Below are positions 10,047 to 19,505 of a stretch of DNA of 64,000 nucleotides, one piece after another; the first letter of the stretch is position 1, and each line of letters starts with the position of its first letter. The position numbers and the translations under genes were made by a program. The stretch spans positions 496,001-560,000 of the forward strand of contig CAVZYX010000015.1 in NCBI GenBank assembly GCA_963779645.1. The letters run 5' to 3'. The notes below the pieces were generated by a model that ran no database searches, was not told the origin of the DNA, and was given only the letters and a program-made list of their open reading frames with translations. The DNA is from CALMBW01 sp963779645. GTDB taxonomy: Bacteria; Actinomycetota; CADDZG01; WHSQ01.

Positions 10047-11645
10047 CTACTTGGTATGCAACAGATTCTGCGTCACCTTGTACTGATTCGGAGAACCCGT
10101 GATCGCAATAGGAATCACCGCCCCGGCATTCTGCTTCTTGAAAAACGGAGCGAATGGCTTCAGCAGTACCGACTTGAAACCCGTCGTCACATGCGACAGA
10201 TCCGCCTGCATACGAAGATCCCCCACCATGTGAACACTCTTGTCGTAAAGGCTGAACGTGCCTTTGACCTTCACCGCAGCCCCGGGAACTTGAAAATCGA
10301 GACCATCGGTAGAAACCACACCATTCCGTATCCTCGCTGGCCCCTTCAGCGAAGAGAGAACCTCGTCAACATCCTCATCTGCCGGATCAGCCGCAGACGT
10401 TCCGCCCTCTGGCTGCTTCAGGCCCTGGGCCCGCTGGCTGAAAGCTGAAAGCGACTGTTCCGTGCTCTTGTCCGTAAGCCTTTCATTGGGTATGTCGAAG
10501 GCCCCATCCATCCGGAGGCGCTGGAGAAACTTCTGTCCGCCTTGGGCTGCCGCAATATACGCATGGCTCTGCAGCCACACATTCCCGGTCACCGGAACCT
10601 TGTCCTTGAAGAACGGCCGCAGAATATCCTCCGCTCGTCCCTTGGTCACCTTCAAGTCCAGGTTAGTCACCTTCGGCGCGCCCACAATCTGCCCACTTGC
10701 GTGAACAGTCGTAGCGCCAACATGCGCGTCGACCGAATGAAGCACAATATTCCCATTAAGACCGTTGACGGTGAGGTGGCCCACCGCCTCTAGTCGTGTC
10801 GGTCTGCCACTGCCCACCGCAAAGTCCGGCGTCACCGAGTCCGCATCCGCTTCTATCGCCGTCAAAGCTCCGTGAAAGTGACCCCTGCCGGAAAATGTGC
10901 CGCTGATTCCATGAATATCGCCAAGGTTGACCGGAGCAAAGGTGAACTCACCCGACACTGGCGTCGCGCCGAGATTGTTCGGATAGAGCGGACCCATGGT
11001 CCCGTTCGCCACAATATGACCGCCAGGTACAGCGTTCTGCATGTCTACGAAATAAGAGATCGAACTGCCTTTACGCAGATTGCGGATCACAAGGTGTCGA
11101 ATCGGAAACGAGTATCGGCCTCCGCCTACCCGAAGTATGTCGAGGTCGGCATCGTGTACGTTCAACTCTTCCACCACCGTGGTCGGTCCCGCGAAATCGC
11201 TGCTGCTGCCAGGAGGGAAGTCCTCGTGGTTGGCCCGGCTGCCCACCGGCGGTATCACCACATGCAACCCCTCCACATCCACCAGTCGCACCCGATCCCG
11301 GAACAACATCAGGTCCAGCCAGTTCCCTTGGACCAGCAAACTGCGCGCGGAGCCGATCGGCGGAAGATCCGGCGCAGAGGTACGGCTCAGCGTCAGACCC
11401 GTCGCCACAAATCCAGGATGAGGAAAGTAGATCCGATGATAGTGATCGATCTTGATCTGGCTGGCGAAGACCTTTTGCAGCAGCGGCTCCACATTGCGGT
11501 ACCGATAAGGCCAGTGCACATCGATCACATGCCACGCCGCGAAAACGACTGCCAGGCCCACCACGACGAGCAACCACTTCAGGCCCGGCCTGCGCGGAGA
11601 GCCTGAAGAAGATCTTTCGGGAATCACCGCTGGAGAGATCGCCAC
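10047..11645 (-). CDS. AsmA-like inner-membrane/periplasmic protein
   Basis: 532 residues, intact. A short basic N-terminus is followed by one membrane helix (LKWLLVVVGLAVVFAAWHVI, about residues 23-42). A long periplasmic beta-rich region with repeated LxVxGxL-type strands follows, including PYRYRNVEPLLQKVFASQI and a C-terminal VKGTFSLYDKSVHMVGDLRM. This is the layout of AsmA/TamB/YhdP-type bridge proteins, which act in envelope lipid transport. It is shorter than YhdP or TamB and nearer AsmA or DUF748 in size. It stands alone: the next gene downstream on the strand (6530-9832) is 215 bases away. Confidence 0.6.
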   Translation of the reverse strand: MAISPAVIPERSSSGSPRRPGLKWLLVVVGLAVVFAAWHVIDVHWPYRYRNVEPLLQKVFASQIKIDHYHRIYFPHPGFVATGLTLSRTSAPDLPPIGSARSLLVQGNWLDLMLFRDRVRLVDVEGLHVVIPPVGSRANHEDFPPGSSSDFAGPTTVVEELNVHDADLDILRVGGGRYSFPIRHLVIRNLRKGSSISYFVDMQNAVPGGHIVANGTMGPLYPNNLGATPVSGEFTFAPVNLGDIHGISGTFSGRGHFHGALTAIEADADSVTPDFAVGSGRPTRLEAVGHLTVNGLNGNIVLHSVDAHVGATTVHASGQIVGAPKVTNLDLKVTKGRAEDILRPFFKDKVPVTGNVWLQSHAYIAAAQGGQKFLQRLRMDGAFDIPNERLTDKSTEQSLSAFSQRAQGLKQPEGGTSAADPADEDVDEVLSSLKGPARIRNGVVSTDGLDFQVPGAAVKVKGTFSLYDKSVHMVGDLRMQADLSHVTTGFKSVLLKPFAPFFKKQNAGAVIPIAITGSPNQYKVTQNLLHTK

Positions 11646-11887
11646 GAAATAGTCCCCCAGCTCTCAAAAAATAAGTTCGCACTCAACTACGAACCGGCCA
11701 GGCTACAAACCTTCACCGCCGGGAATCGTAGCCTGTCCATCTTTGCCTATAGATGCAGTTTCGCTCGCTCTCGTAGGTTTCTCTCAGGAAGCTTGCTTTA
11801 ATCTCATGCAGCCCGATACCGAAACCCGCCTTGCGGGCGACCCCGGACCCACGCATACGCCCCTTGCCGACAGCCACACGACCCGGT

Positions 11888-12574
11888 CTAGACCGAAACC
11901 TTCCGCCGCATCCGCATAAATCCCCCCAGCGCCCCACCCACCGTCGACAGCACCAACAACGCTCCGGACACCATCGCAAACCCCGCCAGCATAATTCCCG
12001 CCCTCACCTCAGGCGAATACAGAAACCGCAGCACCTCCGGCGGCTCCGGCGTCGTCGCTGCGGCCTTCTCAATTTGAGCGTGTAGCGCCTGCGTCAGATC
12101 CGCATCGAAACCGGCCATACTGTGCAGCCCAAACCTCGCCACCAACCCCGCACCCGCCATCGCGACCGCAAGAAACGAGACCAGCGCCAGCCCCACCACC
12201 ACCCCGATCCGCGCTCCAATTCCGGCATCCATCCACGCCAGCGGCTTCCTCTTTTGATACAGCGCAAGCGTAATCATCGATCCACTGATCGTCCACAACC
12301 ACGTCAGCGGCGACACCAGTTGCACCCGCGCAGACACCACGCTCAGCACCCCGGCCACGCCTGCCACCAGCAGAGCACACCGAATCGCCGTCTTCCACTC
12401 CACCTGCTGGGGCCTCGGAGGCGGCGTCGCACCCGTCGTATCGCCCTCCGTGCCGTTGTTCTGCTCCTCATAGTCCTGCAAATAGATCTGCGGCGAACCG
12501 CAATGGGGGCAGAACGGCGACTCACCAACACTGGCTGGAAGCTCGCCTCCGCAACGGTGACAATACTCATGCAT
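11888..12574 (-). CDS. Zinc-ribbon membrane protein
   Basis: 228 residues. The N-terminal zinc ribbon has two CxxC pairs (CHRCGGELP and CPHCGSPQ). A hydrophilic linker with QDYEEQNNGTEGD follows. Four hydrophobic helices lie at roughly 70-90, 93-110, 125-150 and 190-215, including GVVVGLALVSFLAVAMAGAG. It ends in a basic MRMRRKVSV. This is a frequent design for uncharacterised bacterial membrane proteins; the function is unknown. No operon partner is evident. Confidence 0.65.
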   Translation of the reverse strand: MHEYCHRCGGELPASVGESPFCPHCGSPQIYLQDYEEQNNGTEGDTTGATPPPRPQQVEWKTAIRCALLVAGVAGVLSVVSARVQLVSPLTWLWTISGSMITLALYQKRKPLAWMDAGIGARIGVVVGLALVSFLAVAMAGAGLVARFGLHSMAGFDADLTQALHAQIEKAAATTPEPPEVLRFLYSPEVRAGIMLAGFAMVSGALLVLSTVGGALGGFMRMRRKVSV

Positions 12575-12657
12575 ATCTTATGAAGCTACCCCACCCCAAA
12601 GGGCGCGGCAAGCACAGCAACTCCGCCACACCGCCCCAGCCTCAGCCTCAGCCCACT

Positions 12658-13281
12658 CTACTGTTTGGTCGAATCGTTGTCATCGCCAACCGAGAGATGT
12701 CCCGGCAGATCCAGCGCCACCATCCCGATCTTCGTGCCGCTGCCGTCAGGATCGATCCCGACAATATGCTGATGCTGCTTCGACCCAGCCTTCAGCTCCA
12801 GCTTGCCCGACAGATCGTTGTCGACCTTAATGTGATTCTTCTGATCGTCCGCGCAGGTCAGCCCCTCCGCCGTCCGCGTCTGCGAACTCACCGGCTTGTC
12901 GTTCTGACACTGAATCACATCCCCATATCGTGCCAGCGCCTTGCGATAAAACGCCGCCACAAGATCCGGACTGTCCGACGTCGTGTAACTGGCCGCCTTT
13001 ACCTTCAACGAAAAGCTGCCGAAGCTCAAATTGATATCGGCCGCCCCGTCGTTCTTATCCTTCTTCTTCACCATCACCGCGCCCGGATACACCGGCAGCC
13101 CAATCGCATCGACCCCGGCCGCTTCGTTCGTCTTCACCGACATCCCGCCAAACGGCGTAGCGATCTTCACATTATCGGCATCGCCATGTTTGTCATTCTC
13201 AATCCGGCAACCGCTCATCAGCATCGCCGACGCTGCCATCGTCGCCGCCAGCATCGCCGCCGTACCCTGGTTCACCCGCAT
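12658..13281 (-). CDS. Predicted lipoprotein of unknown function
   Basis: 207 residues. The signal sequence contains a lipobox-like AMLMSGC, so lipidation at about Cys25 is likely. The mature part carries GLPVYPGAVMVKKKDKN, a strand-rich INLSFGSFSLKVKAASYTT and VAAFYRKALARYGDVIQC. That is the arrangement seen in small exported proteins that estimate a distance to a 'polluted' state (DUF-type), and I cannot assign a role. It is transcribed away from the reductase at 13569; the shared intergenic region carries the phased ACCAC repeat. Confidence 0.6.
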   Translation of the reverse strand: MRVNQGTAAMLAATMAASAMLMSGCRIENDKHGDADNVKIATPFGGMSVKTNEAAGVDAIGLPVYPGAVMVKKKDKNDGAADINLSFGSFSLKVKAASYTTSDSPDLVAAFYRKALARYGDVIQCQNDKPVSSQTRTAEGLTCADDQKNHIKVDNDLSGKLELKAGSKQHQHIVGIDPDGSGTKIGMVALDLPGHLSVGDDNDSTKQ

Positions 13282-13407
13282 CTGGAGCCTCCATTCAGTC
13301 AGAAAACAATACGCTCTCTTGCCGCCTCAAGTTCCGTCTCTCGGTCTGCTCGAAAAAAATCCGGCATCCATGGCGTACTTTTCAGAAACCAAATTACCGC
13401 TGTTTTT

Positions 13408-13505
13408 TCTTCACGTTCACCACGCATTTCACCACATCTTTACCACATGCAAACCACAAAAAACCTGCGACTTCCGCCGAAAACCCACCCATACACCACC
13501 AAACA
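13408..13505. repeat. Helically phased ACCAC repeat in a divergent promoter region
   Basis: Four ACCAC cores follow one another every 11-12 bases (CACCACGCATTTCACCAC, then TTTACCAC and AAACCAC), joined by A/T-rich spacers; a looser CACCACC tail follows. The block lies between the lipoprotein gene (minus) and the reductase gene (plus). A second block of the same type lies at 52545-52670. The spacing matches one DNA turn, so all cores face one side of the helix. Confidence 0.6.
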
Positions 13506-13568
13506 ATTTAATCCGCAAAGGGTGCCCTGCCCCTCACATCCAAATCCCGCCAGCCACATCCAATAGCA

Positions 13569-14699
13569 GTGACCCAGCCAACCGAACACCTCTTCGCTCC
13601 TCTCAAGCTCCGCAGTCTCACGCTTCCAAATCGCATCGCCGTCTCCCCGATGTGCGAATACTCTTCGGTCGATGGTTTCGCCAACGATTGGCACCTCGTC
13701 CACCTCGGAAGCCGCGCCATTGGCGGTGCAGGACTCGTCATCACCGAAGCCAATGCCGTAAGCCCCGAAGCCCGCATCACCCTAGGTGACCTCGGTATCT
13801 GGAAGGATGAACACATCCCCGAGCTCAAACGCATCACCACCTTCCTCCATCAGCACGGCGCCTACGCCGGCACCCAGCTGGCCCACGCCGGCCGCAAAGC
13901 GAGCATGTCCGTCCCCTGGGAACCAGTCCGCACCATTCCTATCTCCGAAGGCGGCTGGCAGCCCGTAGCTCCCTCCGCTATCCGCTTCGACGAAGCCTAC
14001 CCCCTACCCACCGCTCTCGACCGCGCCGGCATGGATAAGATCATCGCCGACTTCGTAGCCGCCACCCACCGCGCTCTCACTGCCGGCTTCGACCTCGTCG
14101 AGATCCACGCCGCCCACGGCTACCTCCTGCACGAGTTCCTCTCTCCGCTTTCCAATCAACGCACCGACCAGTACGGCGGAAGCTTCGAGAACCGCACCCG
14201 CTTCCCACTCGAGGTCATCAGCGCAGTTCGCGCAGCATGGCCCCAGCATCTGCCTCTCTTCGTCAGAATCTCAGCCACCGACTGGGCACCGGAGTCTCTC
14301 GGCGCGAGCTGGGACCTCCCCCAGTCCGTCGCCTTCTCCAAGCTCCTCAAGCAGGCCAAGGTCGATCTCGTAGACGTCTCCACCGGCGGCAACCATCCCG
14401 CGCAGCAGATTCCAGTAGGCTCTGGCTACCAGGTCCACCACTCAGACACCATCCGTCGCGAGGCCCAGATCCCAACCGCCGCAGTTGGCATGATCACCGA
14501 GCCTGCACAGGCCGACCAGATCATCCGCACCGGCCAGGCTGACCTCATCCTTCTGGCGCGCGAACTCCTCCGCAACCCCTACTGGCCATTGCACGCAGCG
14601 GCAGTCCTACACCAATCCACCACCTGGCCCGTCCAGTACGTCCGCAGCGCCCGCGGAAAGACTGAACCACGCCAGCCCGTCTCCACTCCGGGTGCCTGA
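13569..14699 (+). CDS. namA: NADPH dehydrogenase / old-yellow-enzyme family (YqjM type)
   Basis: FMN-dependent ene-reductase of the YqjM branch, 376 residues. Signature segments are LPNRIAVSPMCEYSS, with the regulatory-type cysteine near the flavin, QLAHAGRKASM, HAAHGYLLHEFLSPLSNQR, TDQYGGSFENRTRFPLEV and the C-terminal GMITEPAQADQIIRTGQADL. These enzymes reduce activated C=C bonds of enals, enones and similar compounds with NADPH; the physiological substrate is unknown. Start is GTG 13569. It is a single gene, probably driven from the divergent region holding the phased repeat. The reading frame is clean. Confidence 0.88.
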   Translation: MTQPTEHLFAPLKLRSLTLPNRIAVSPMCEYSSVDGFANDWHLVHLGSRAIGGAGLVITEANAVSPEARITLGDLGIWKDEHIPELKRITTFLHQHGAYAGTQLAHAGRKASMSVPWEPVRTIPISEGGWQPVAPSAIRFDEAYPLPTALDRAGMDKIIADFVAATHRALTAGFDLVEIHAAHGYLLHEFLSPLSNQRTDQYGGSFENRTRFPLEVISAVRAAWPQHLPLFVRISATDWAPESLGASWDLPQSVAFSKLLKQAKVDLVDVSTGGNHPAQQIPVGSGYQVHHSDTIRREAQIPTAAVGMITEPAQADQIIRTGQADLILLARELLRNPYWPLHAAAVLHQSTTWPVQYVRSARGKTEPRQPVSTPGA

Positions 14700-14815
14700 A
14701 ATTCAACAGGCTTGACCCTGGAAAAATTACAAACCACGCCGAGCGAGTGGCCTATACTGGCAGCAGCCGAACGATAGGCCATTCCCGCCGGGCAGGCGGT
14801 TCCGGAGCTTCTGGC

Positions 14816-15334
14816 ATGGCGCAGCACCAGCCAATCCGCAAAACCACTCCACCCTCCGGGTCAGACATCCCGGACAAGCTCTACTTCCGCATCGGTGAAG
14901 TTGCCAAACTCTGCGACGTCCCCGCCTACGTTCTTCGCTTCTGGGAGAGCGAGTTCCCACAGCTCAAGCCGCACAAAGGCGGCACCGGCCAGCGTCTCTA
15001 TCGACGTCGCGACGTCGAAATGGCTCTCCGCGTCAAAAGCCTCCTTTACAACGAGGGCTACACCATCCCAGGCGCCCGTCAGGTCTTCAAAAGCGAACTC
15101 AGGCAACGCGAGCCGCAACTAGCCCTCACCATCGAAGGCGCCCCCACCAGCATCGACTCCCGCCAGCTTCGCAAACTGCATAAAGATCTCCGCGATCTCC
15201 ACACCCTGCTCTCCAAATCACCCGCCCGCCCCAGCGTGCACCCGATCCGCGCCCCGCGCACACCAACCACCCCGCGCAGAACTCCGGAAAAACTCTTCAA
15301 CCTTCCACTCCTTCCCGAAGAGGACAAAAGTTGA
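14816..15334 (+). CDS. MerR-family transcriptional regulator
   Basis: The winged-helix N-terminus YFRIGEVAKLCDVPAYVLRF is followed by WESEFPQLKP and a RxYRRRDVEMALRVK recognition wing, typical of the MerR/YgaV group that often lies near DNA-bending or tRNA-synthetase genes. The helix continues LLYNEGYTIPGARQVFKSEL. A basic, proline-rich tail follows (SVHPIRAPRTPTTPRRTPEK). No metal-binding cysteines are visible, so the effector is unknown. ATG 14816 is chosen because GGAG precedes it; the longer GTG frame from 14747 has no ribosome-binding site. An upstream promoter-like pair, TTGACC (about 14712) with TATACT (about 14753), fits. Its stop overlaps the next possible start. Confidence 0.8.
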   Translation: MAQHQPIRKTTPPSGSDIPDKLYFRIGEVAKLCDVPAYVLRFWESEFPQLKPHKGGTGQRLYRRRDVEMALRVKSLLYNEGYTIPGARQVFKSELRQREPQLALTIEGAPTSIDSRQLRKLHKDLRDLHTLLSKSPARPSVHPIRAPRTPTTPRRTPEKLFNLPLLPEEDKS

Positions 15335-15336
15335 AG

Positions 15337-15714
15337 ATGAGATTCAAGGAGGATCGCAAGGAGAGCTCCCGCCGCAGACACTCCTCCCACACTCGCGCTT
15401 CCTACCTCGGAACCGAGTCTCGCAACGGTGCGCCTATCCGTTGCCAGTTTTGCTCCGGCCAGAGCTTCCGCCGATCCAGCCTTCGGTCGCAGGACCTCAC
15501 CGAAATCCTCCTCATGCGCTACCCCGTACGCTGCCTCCGCTGCAGCCAGCGACAGTTGGTGAGCTTCACCGTCGCCGGTATCTCCATCTCCTCCAGCATC
15601 AAAATAAAAAAGAGAGGCAGTCGAAACAGCCAACCCATTCAGTGGAAAGATCCCTTCAAAGACAGGGGCGGCGATCAGCCGCGAGCCACTGCCTCCACGC
15701 CTCCCGACCGCTAG
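15337..15714 (+). CDS. Small zinc-ribbon-like protein, unknown function
   Basis: About 125 residues, directly after the MerR gene (overlapping if the TTG at 15331 is used; ATG 15337 preferred). Very basic N-terminus (RFKEDRKESSRRRHSSH), then a treble-clef-like pair CQFCSGQSF and CLRCSQRQLVSF with an LLMRYPVRC link, and a basic tail. It looks like a compact nucleic-acid- or protein-binding zinc ribbon. Probably co-transcribed with the regulator. Confidence 0.55.
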   Translation: MRFKEDRKESSRRRHSSHTRASYLGTESRNGAPIRCQFCSGQSFRRSSLRSQDLTEILLMRYPVRCLRCSQRQLVSFTVAGISISSSIKIKKRGSRNSQPIQWKDPFKDRGGDQPRATASTPPDR

Positions 15715-15720
15715 CTCCTC

Positions 15721-16656
15721 TCACAGAGAGATCCACCCCGCGTGGATCGCCCACAGCGACAGGCCCGCCACCACAATCCAAAGTGCGATCCCCTGCACCA
15801 TCGGCCTGACACCCACCTCCTTCAGCGTCTCCCGCGTAATCCCGGTCCCAATCAAAAACAACACCACAGTCAAAGCCGCACGCCCCAGCCTATTCAGTGC
15901 CGCAAACAACGGCACACACTGCGGCATATATCGCGGCAGATAACTCGCCGCCACGGCCGCAAAGCAGAAGTACAGAATGAACCACGGCCACGGTACCTTC
16001 GCCTTGCTCTTGTTCAGCATCGCCGTAGCGATCGCGAGAGGCACAATCCACAGCGCCCGCGCCAGCTTCACCGTCGTTCCTACCGCCAGCGCCGTCGGCC
16101 CGTACTTCGCGCCAGCCCCCACCACTGAACTCGTGTCATGAATTGCGAGTGCCGACCACAACCCAAATTGCGTCTGCGAGAAGTTCATCAGATGCCCAAT
16201 CAACGGAAACACCAGCAGCGCCACCGAGTTCAACACAAACACGGTGCCCAGCGAAACCGCCATCTCCTCCTCATTCGCGTTCAGCACTGGGCCCATCGCC
16301 GCAATCGCGCTCCCTCCGCAGATCGCCGTCCCAAAGCTGATCAGCAGCGACTGCGTCTTCCCCACCTGCAGCAGCTTACCCAGCGCAACCCCCAGGCACA
16401 GTGCAAACGTGATGCTGATCGCCGTATACATAAAACCCGACGCACCCGCATGCACCACCTCCTTCAAATTCATTCCAAAACCCAGGCAAACCACCGCAGC
16501 CTGCAGCAGAAACTTCGAGAGGTTCCGTCCCTCCCCATGAAACGTATGCACCGTACTCAGGCCAAACGCGAGCCCTGCGGCCAACGCGAGCGGAGGCCCG
16601 ATCAACCCGCTCGCCGAAACAATGATCCCGATATAAAAGAGATTCTTCTTGCACAT
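15721..16656 (-). CDS. YeiH/YeeE-type putative sulfate exporter family transporter (UPF0324)
   Basis: About 311 residues with around ten membrane helices. Conserved segments are LLQAAVVCLGFGMNLKEVV, SFGTAICGGSAIAAMGPV, NSVALLVFPLIGHLM, and FLIGTGITRETLKEVGVRPM near the end. The family (COG2855) is linked to export of small organic or sulfur anions; direct evidence is thin. ATG 16656 is preferred over the TTG at 16680. It lies 80 bases downstream of a LysR gene on the same strand, with a perfect palindrome between them, so control by that regulator is likely. yeiE-yeiH pairs of this type are common. Confidence 0.85.
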   Translation of the reverse strand: MCKKNLFYIGIIVSASGLIGPPLALAAGLAFGLSTVHTFHGEGRNLSKFLLQAAVVCLGFGMNLKEVVHAGASGFMYTAISITFALCLGVALGKLLQVGKTQSLLISFGTAICGGSAIAAMGPVLNANEEEMAVSLGTVFVLNSVALLVFPLIGHLMNFSQTQFGLWSALAIHDTSSVVGAGAKYGPTALAVGTTVKLARALWIVPLAIATAMLNKSKAKVPWPWFILYFCFAAVAASYLPRYMPQCVPLFAALNRLGRAALTVVLFLIGTGITRETLKEVGVRPMVQGIALWIVVAGLSLWAIHAGWISL

Positions 16657-16668
16657 GCTTAAAGCATG
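16654..16668. promoter_or_regulatory. Perfect 15-base palindrome over the transporter start
   Basis: CATGCTTAAAGCATG reads the same on both strands apart from the central base, and contains the transporter ATG (16654-16656 complement). It could be a short operator half or simply a fold in the mRNA start region. Confidence 0.35.
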
Positions 16669-16709
16669 CGCGTCCCGCAACCAGCGGTCGAGACGTACTT
16701 TGAAATCGA

Positions 16710-16728
16710 CGATAAGTATTACTTATCG
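16710..16728. promoter_or_regulatory. Candidate LysR operator, 19-base perfect palindrome
   Basis: CGATAAGTATTACTTATCG is perfectly symmetric around the T at 16719. It lies in the 80-base gap between the LysR gene and the transporter gene, both on the minus strand, about 55 bases upstream of the transporter ATG. The A/T-rich inverted arms fit the T-N11-A logic of LysR sites. Confidence 0.6.
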
Positions 16729-16738
16729 GCCACATCAC

Positions 16739-17659
16739 CTATTTTGGGTCGACCTTGCCCATCGCGAATCTTTGAAACGCTGCCGCAGCACCCGTCATCT
16801 CAGCACCTGCAAGCCGAACAAAGCTGAAATCCCGCCGAATCTCCAGCCCTTTCACCGCGACCACCTTCAGTGTGCCCAACCGCAAAGCCTTTCCCAGCGC
16901 CCACAGCGATACAAATCCCACTCCCAGCTCCGCCTCCACTCCGGAGATGATTGCCTCCGTCGAATCCAGCTCCACCGCCACCTGCAGTGATCGCAGCGGC
17001 AGCCCCACCCTCTTCAACGCCCTTTCCACTACCCGCCGCGAACCCGAACCGCGCTCCCGCAACAGCAGCGGCGCCTTCGCCAACTCCGCCCCCTCAATCG
17101 CCTTTCCCTTCCTCAACGCCCACGCATGATTCGGACTCACAATCAGCACCATCTCATCCTGCACCATTCGCTCCGTCTTCACGTCCCGCCGCATCGCCGG
17201 CCCTTCAATGATCCCCAGCGCAACCTTCTTCTCCGCCACAGCCTCCACAATCTGCTCGGTATTCCCACTCACCAGCGAAAGCTTCACCTGCGGATACTGC
17301 TTCAAAAACGCCCCAAGAATCCGCGGCAACAAATACTGCGCCACCGTCGTCGACGCTCCAAGCTTCAGCGGACCATCCGCCTCATCATTCAGCGCCGCCA
17401 ACGCCCGCTGCGCCTCCACCATCATCTCCGCCGCAGCATTCGCATACCCCAGCAAGACATGCCCGGCCTGCGTCAGCGAGATCTGGCTGCCATGGCCCGC
17501 GCCTCTCGCTCTGTCGAACAACTGCACCCCAACCTCCTCCTCCAGAGCGCGCACATGTTGACTCACTGCGGGCTGGCTCAGATGCAGCACCTCCGCCGCC
17601 TTACGAAAGCTCAACTCCTCCGCCACCGCCCGAAACACCCGCAACCGAAAGTTCTCCAA
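16739..17659 (-). CDS. LysR-family transcriptional regulator (YeiE/CysB-like)
   Basis: The helix-turn-helix is FRLRVFRAVAEELSFRKAAE followed by VLHLSQPAVSQHVRALEEEVG. The effector domain includes GASTTVAQYLLPRILGAF, SGNTEQIVEAV, RERGSGSRRVVERAL and GVEAELGVGFVSLWAL, the YeiE/CysR-like group. A TTG start at 17659 preceded by AGGAGAGGG fits the family start; a longer frame from 17692 adds unlikely residues. It sits directly upstream of the yeiH-like gene on the same strand and probably controls it. The inducer is unknown. Confidence 0.87.
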   Translation of the reverse strand: MENFRLRVFRAVAEELSFRKAAEVLHLSQPAVSQHVRALEEEVGVQLFDRARGAGHGSQISLTQAGHVLLGYANAAAEMMVEAQRALAALNDEADGPLKLGASTTVAQYLLPRILGAFLKQYPQVKLSLVSGNTEQIVEAVAEKKVALGIIEGPAMRRDVKTERMVQDEMVLIVSPNHAWALRKGKAIEGAELAKAPLLLRERGSGSRRVVERALKRVGLPLRSLQVAVELDSTEAIISGVEAELGVGFVSLWALGKALRLGTLKVVAVKGLEIRRDFSFVRLAGAEMTGAAAAFQRFAMGKVDPK

Positions 17660-17731
17660 ACCCTCTCCTCGCCTACGAACCAGCCCCGCCACCCATCAGC
17701 ATAAGCCCACCCGATAAAATCAATTCAACCC

Positions 17732-19358
17732 GTGTCCACCAACGAAGATCCCATCCCGGCGCTCAACCCTCTCGAATCCATCGCCCTCGAGACCTCCATC
17801 GCAGCCGCAGGCAACGACCACAAGCCCCGCCGCAGCCTCTTCGGCCTCCTTCACCCCTCCTCCTCGCAGACCGCCTTCTCCGCCACCATCCTCCTGATGC
17901 TCTCAACCCTCCTCTCCGGAGTCCTCGGCCTCATCCGCACCAAATACATCAACCGCATCTTCGGAGCCAGCCCCGAGACCGACGCCTACAACGCCGCCTT
18001 CCAGCTTCCTGACATGCTCGCCTACTTCCTCGTCGGCGGTGTCGTCTCCATCTCCCTCGTCACCATCCTCAGCCGCTACCGCGCACAAAACGACGAAGCA
18101 GGCGCCGACCGCGCACTCTCCATCATCCTCAACGCCATGGCGACAGTCCTCCTCATCGGCATCGTCTTAGCCGAAATCTTCGCCCCCTACTACACCCGCA
18201 TCGCCTTCCGCGGCTTCGACACCCACCGGGCCGCCCTTTGCACCGCCCTCACCCGCCTCCTGCTCCCCGCGCAATTCTTCTTCTTCCTCGGCGGAGTCTT
18301 AGGCTCCCGCCTCCTCGTCCGCAAAATCTTCCTCTACCAGGCCATCAGCCCCCTCATCTACAACTCCGGCATCATCCTCGGAGCCATCTTCCTCCATCAA
18401 CGCTTCGGTATCTACTCCCTCGCCATCGGCGTGTTCGCAGGAGTCATCCTCGGCCCCGCCGCACTCAACCTCTACGGAGCCCTCCACGGCGGCCTCCGCT
18501 ACTCATCCCATCCTCAACCTCCGCCACCCCGCATTTCTCGAGTGGCTGCGCCTCACTCTCCCCCTCATGATCGGAGTCTCCCTCGTCACCGCCGACAAGT
18601 GGATCCTCAGCTACTTCGCCTCCAATGATGTAGGCGGCATCAGTTTGCTCACCGTAGCCAAGACACTCTTCACCGCCCCCATGGGCGTCCTCGGACAAGC
18701 CGCCGGAGCAGCATCCCTACCCTTTTTCTCCGCTCTCTACAGCCAAAACCGACTCGGCGACTTCGCCAACGCCGTCAACCGCTCCGTCTCCCGAGTTCTA
18801 GCCGCATCCTTCCTCCTCGGAGCATGGATGATCGCCCTCGCCAAACCGATCGTCGACCTCTTCCGCGGCGGCTCCTTCACCCCCGAAGACGCCCACGCCA
18901 CCACCGTCTACTTCACCCTCTTCACCCTCTCCATCGCCTTCTGGGCCGCTCAAGGAATCTACGCCCGCTCCTTCTACGCCGCCGGCAACACCGTCACCCC
19001 CGCCACCGCCGGCTGGATCGTCACCCTCGTCTCCATCCCCATTTATGCGTTTCTCTTCCACTCCCTCGGACTTAAAGGCCTCACCATCGCCTCCGACATC
19101 GGCATAGTAATCCAAACCCTAACGCTGGCCATCCTCCTCAACCGCCGCAAGCTGGTCCGCCTCTCCGGCCTAGAACTGCGCGAATTAGCCGGAGCCCTCC
19201 TCGCCGCCATCATCAGCTTCGCCGGAGCAGCCTCCGTCGTTCACCTCATTCCCCTCCGCCACAGCCACCTCCGCGACGTGATCATCATCGCCGCAGCCTC
19301 CGCTGTCTGGGCTGCACTAGCCCTCTCCACCCTCCACCTACCGGCTCCAAACTCCTGA
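17732..19358 (+). CDS. murJ: Lipid II flippase MurJ (MviN), one frameshift
   Basis: Flips the peptidoglycan precursor lipid II across the inner membrane (MOP superfamily, 14 helices expected). Conserved parts are LSGVLGLIRTKYINRIFG, TDAYNAAFQLPDMLAYFLVG, GVVSISLVTILSRY, then MIGVSLVTADKWILSYFA and GVLGQAAGAASLPFFSALY after the shift. One extra base near 18504 (within GCTACTCATCCC) breaks the frame. Corrected length is about 541 residues, normal for the family. The GTG start at 17732 has no clear ribosome-binding site. A single shift in an essential gene is most simply a sequence error. Confidence 0.9.
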
Positions 19359-19397
19359 ACCAGATCCGCTCCCGCATAGCCTAAACCAAACCTTCCT

Positions 19398-19496
19398 CCG
19401 ACCAACGGGAGGACCATAGCCGTTTACTAGCCACCACAAGGTACACAAGCCACGAAGTGACCGCGCCGCGCGCAGCGGGCCCGTCCGGCAGGACAA
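19398..19496 (+). repeat. Dispersed composite palindromic repeat, copy A
   Basis: Two modules in order: CCGACCAACGGGAGGACC, then from 19438 a module beginning AAGGTACACAAGCCACGAAG and ending in GTCCGGCAGGACA. The same modules occur at 23418-23621, 25771-25965 and 54962-55122. It lies in the gap between murJ and iscX. No coding function. Confidence 0.8.
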
Positions 19497-19505
19497 GTCT
19501 TTCAA

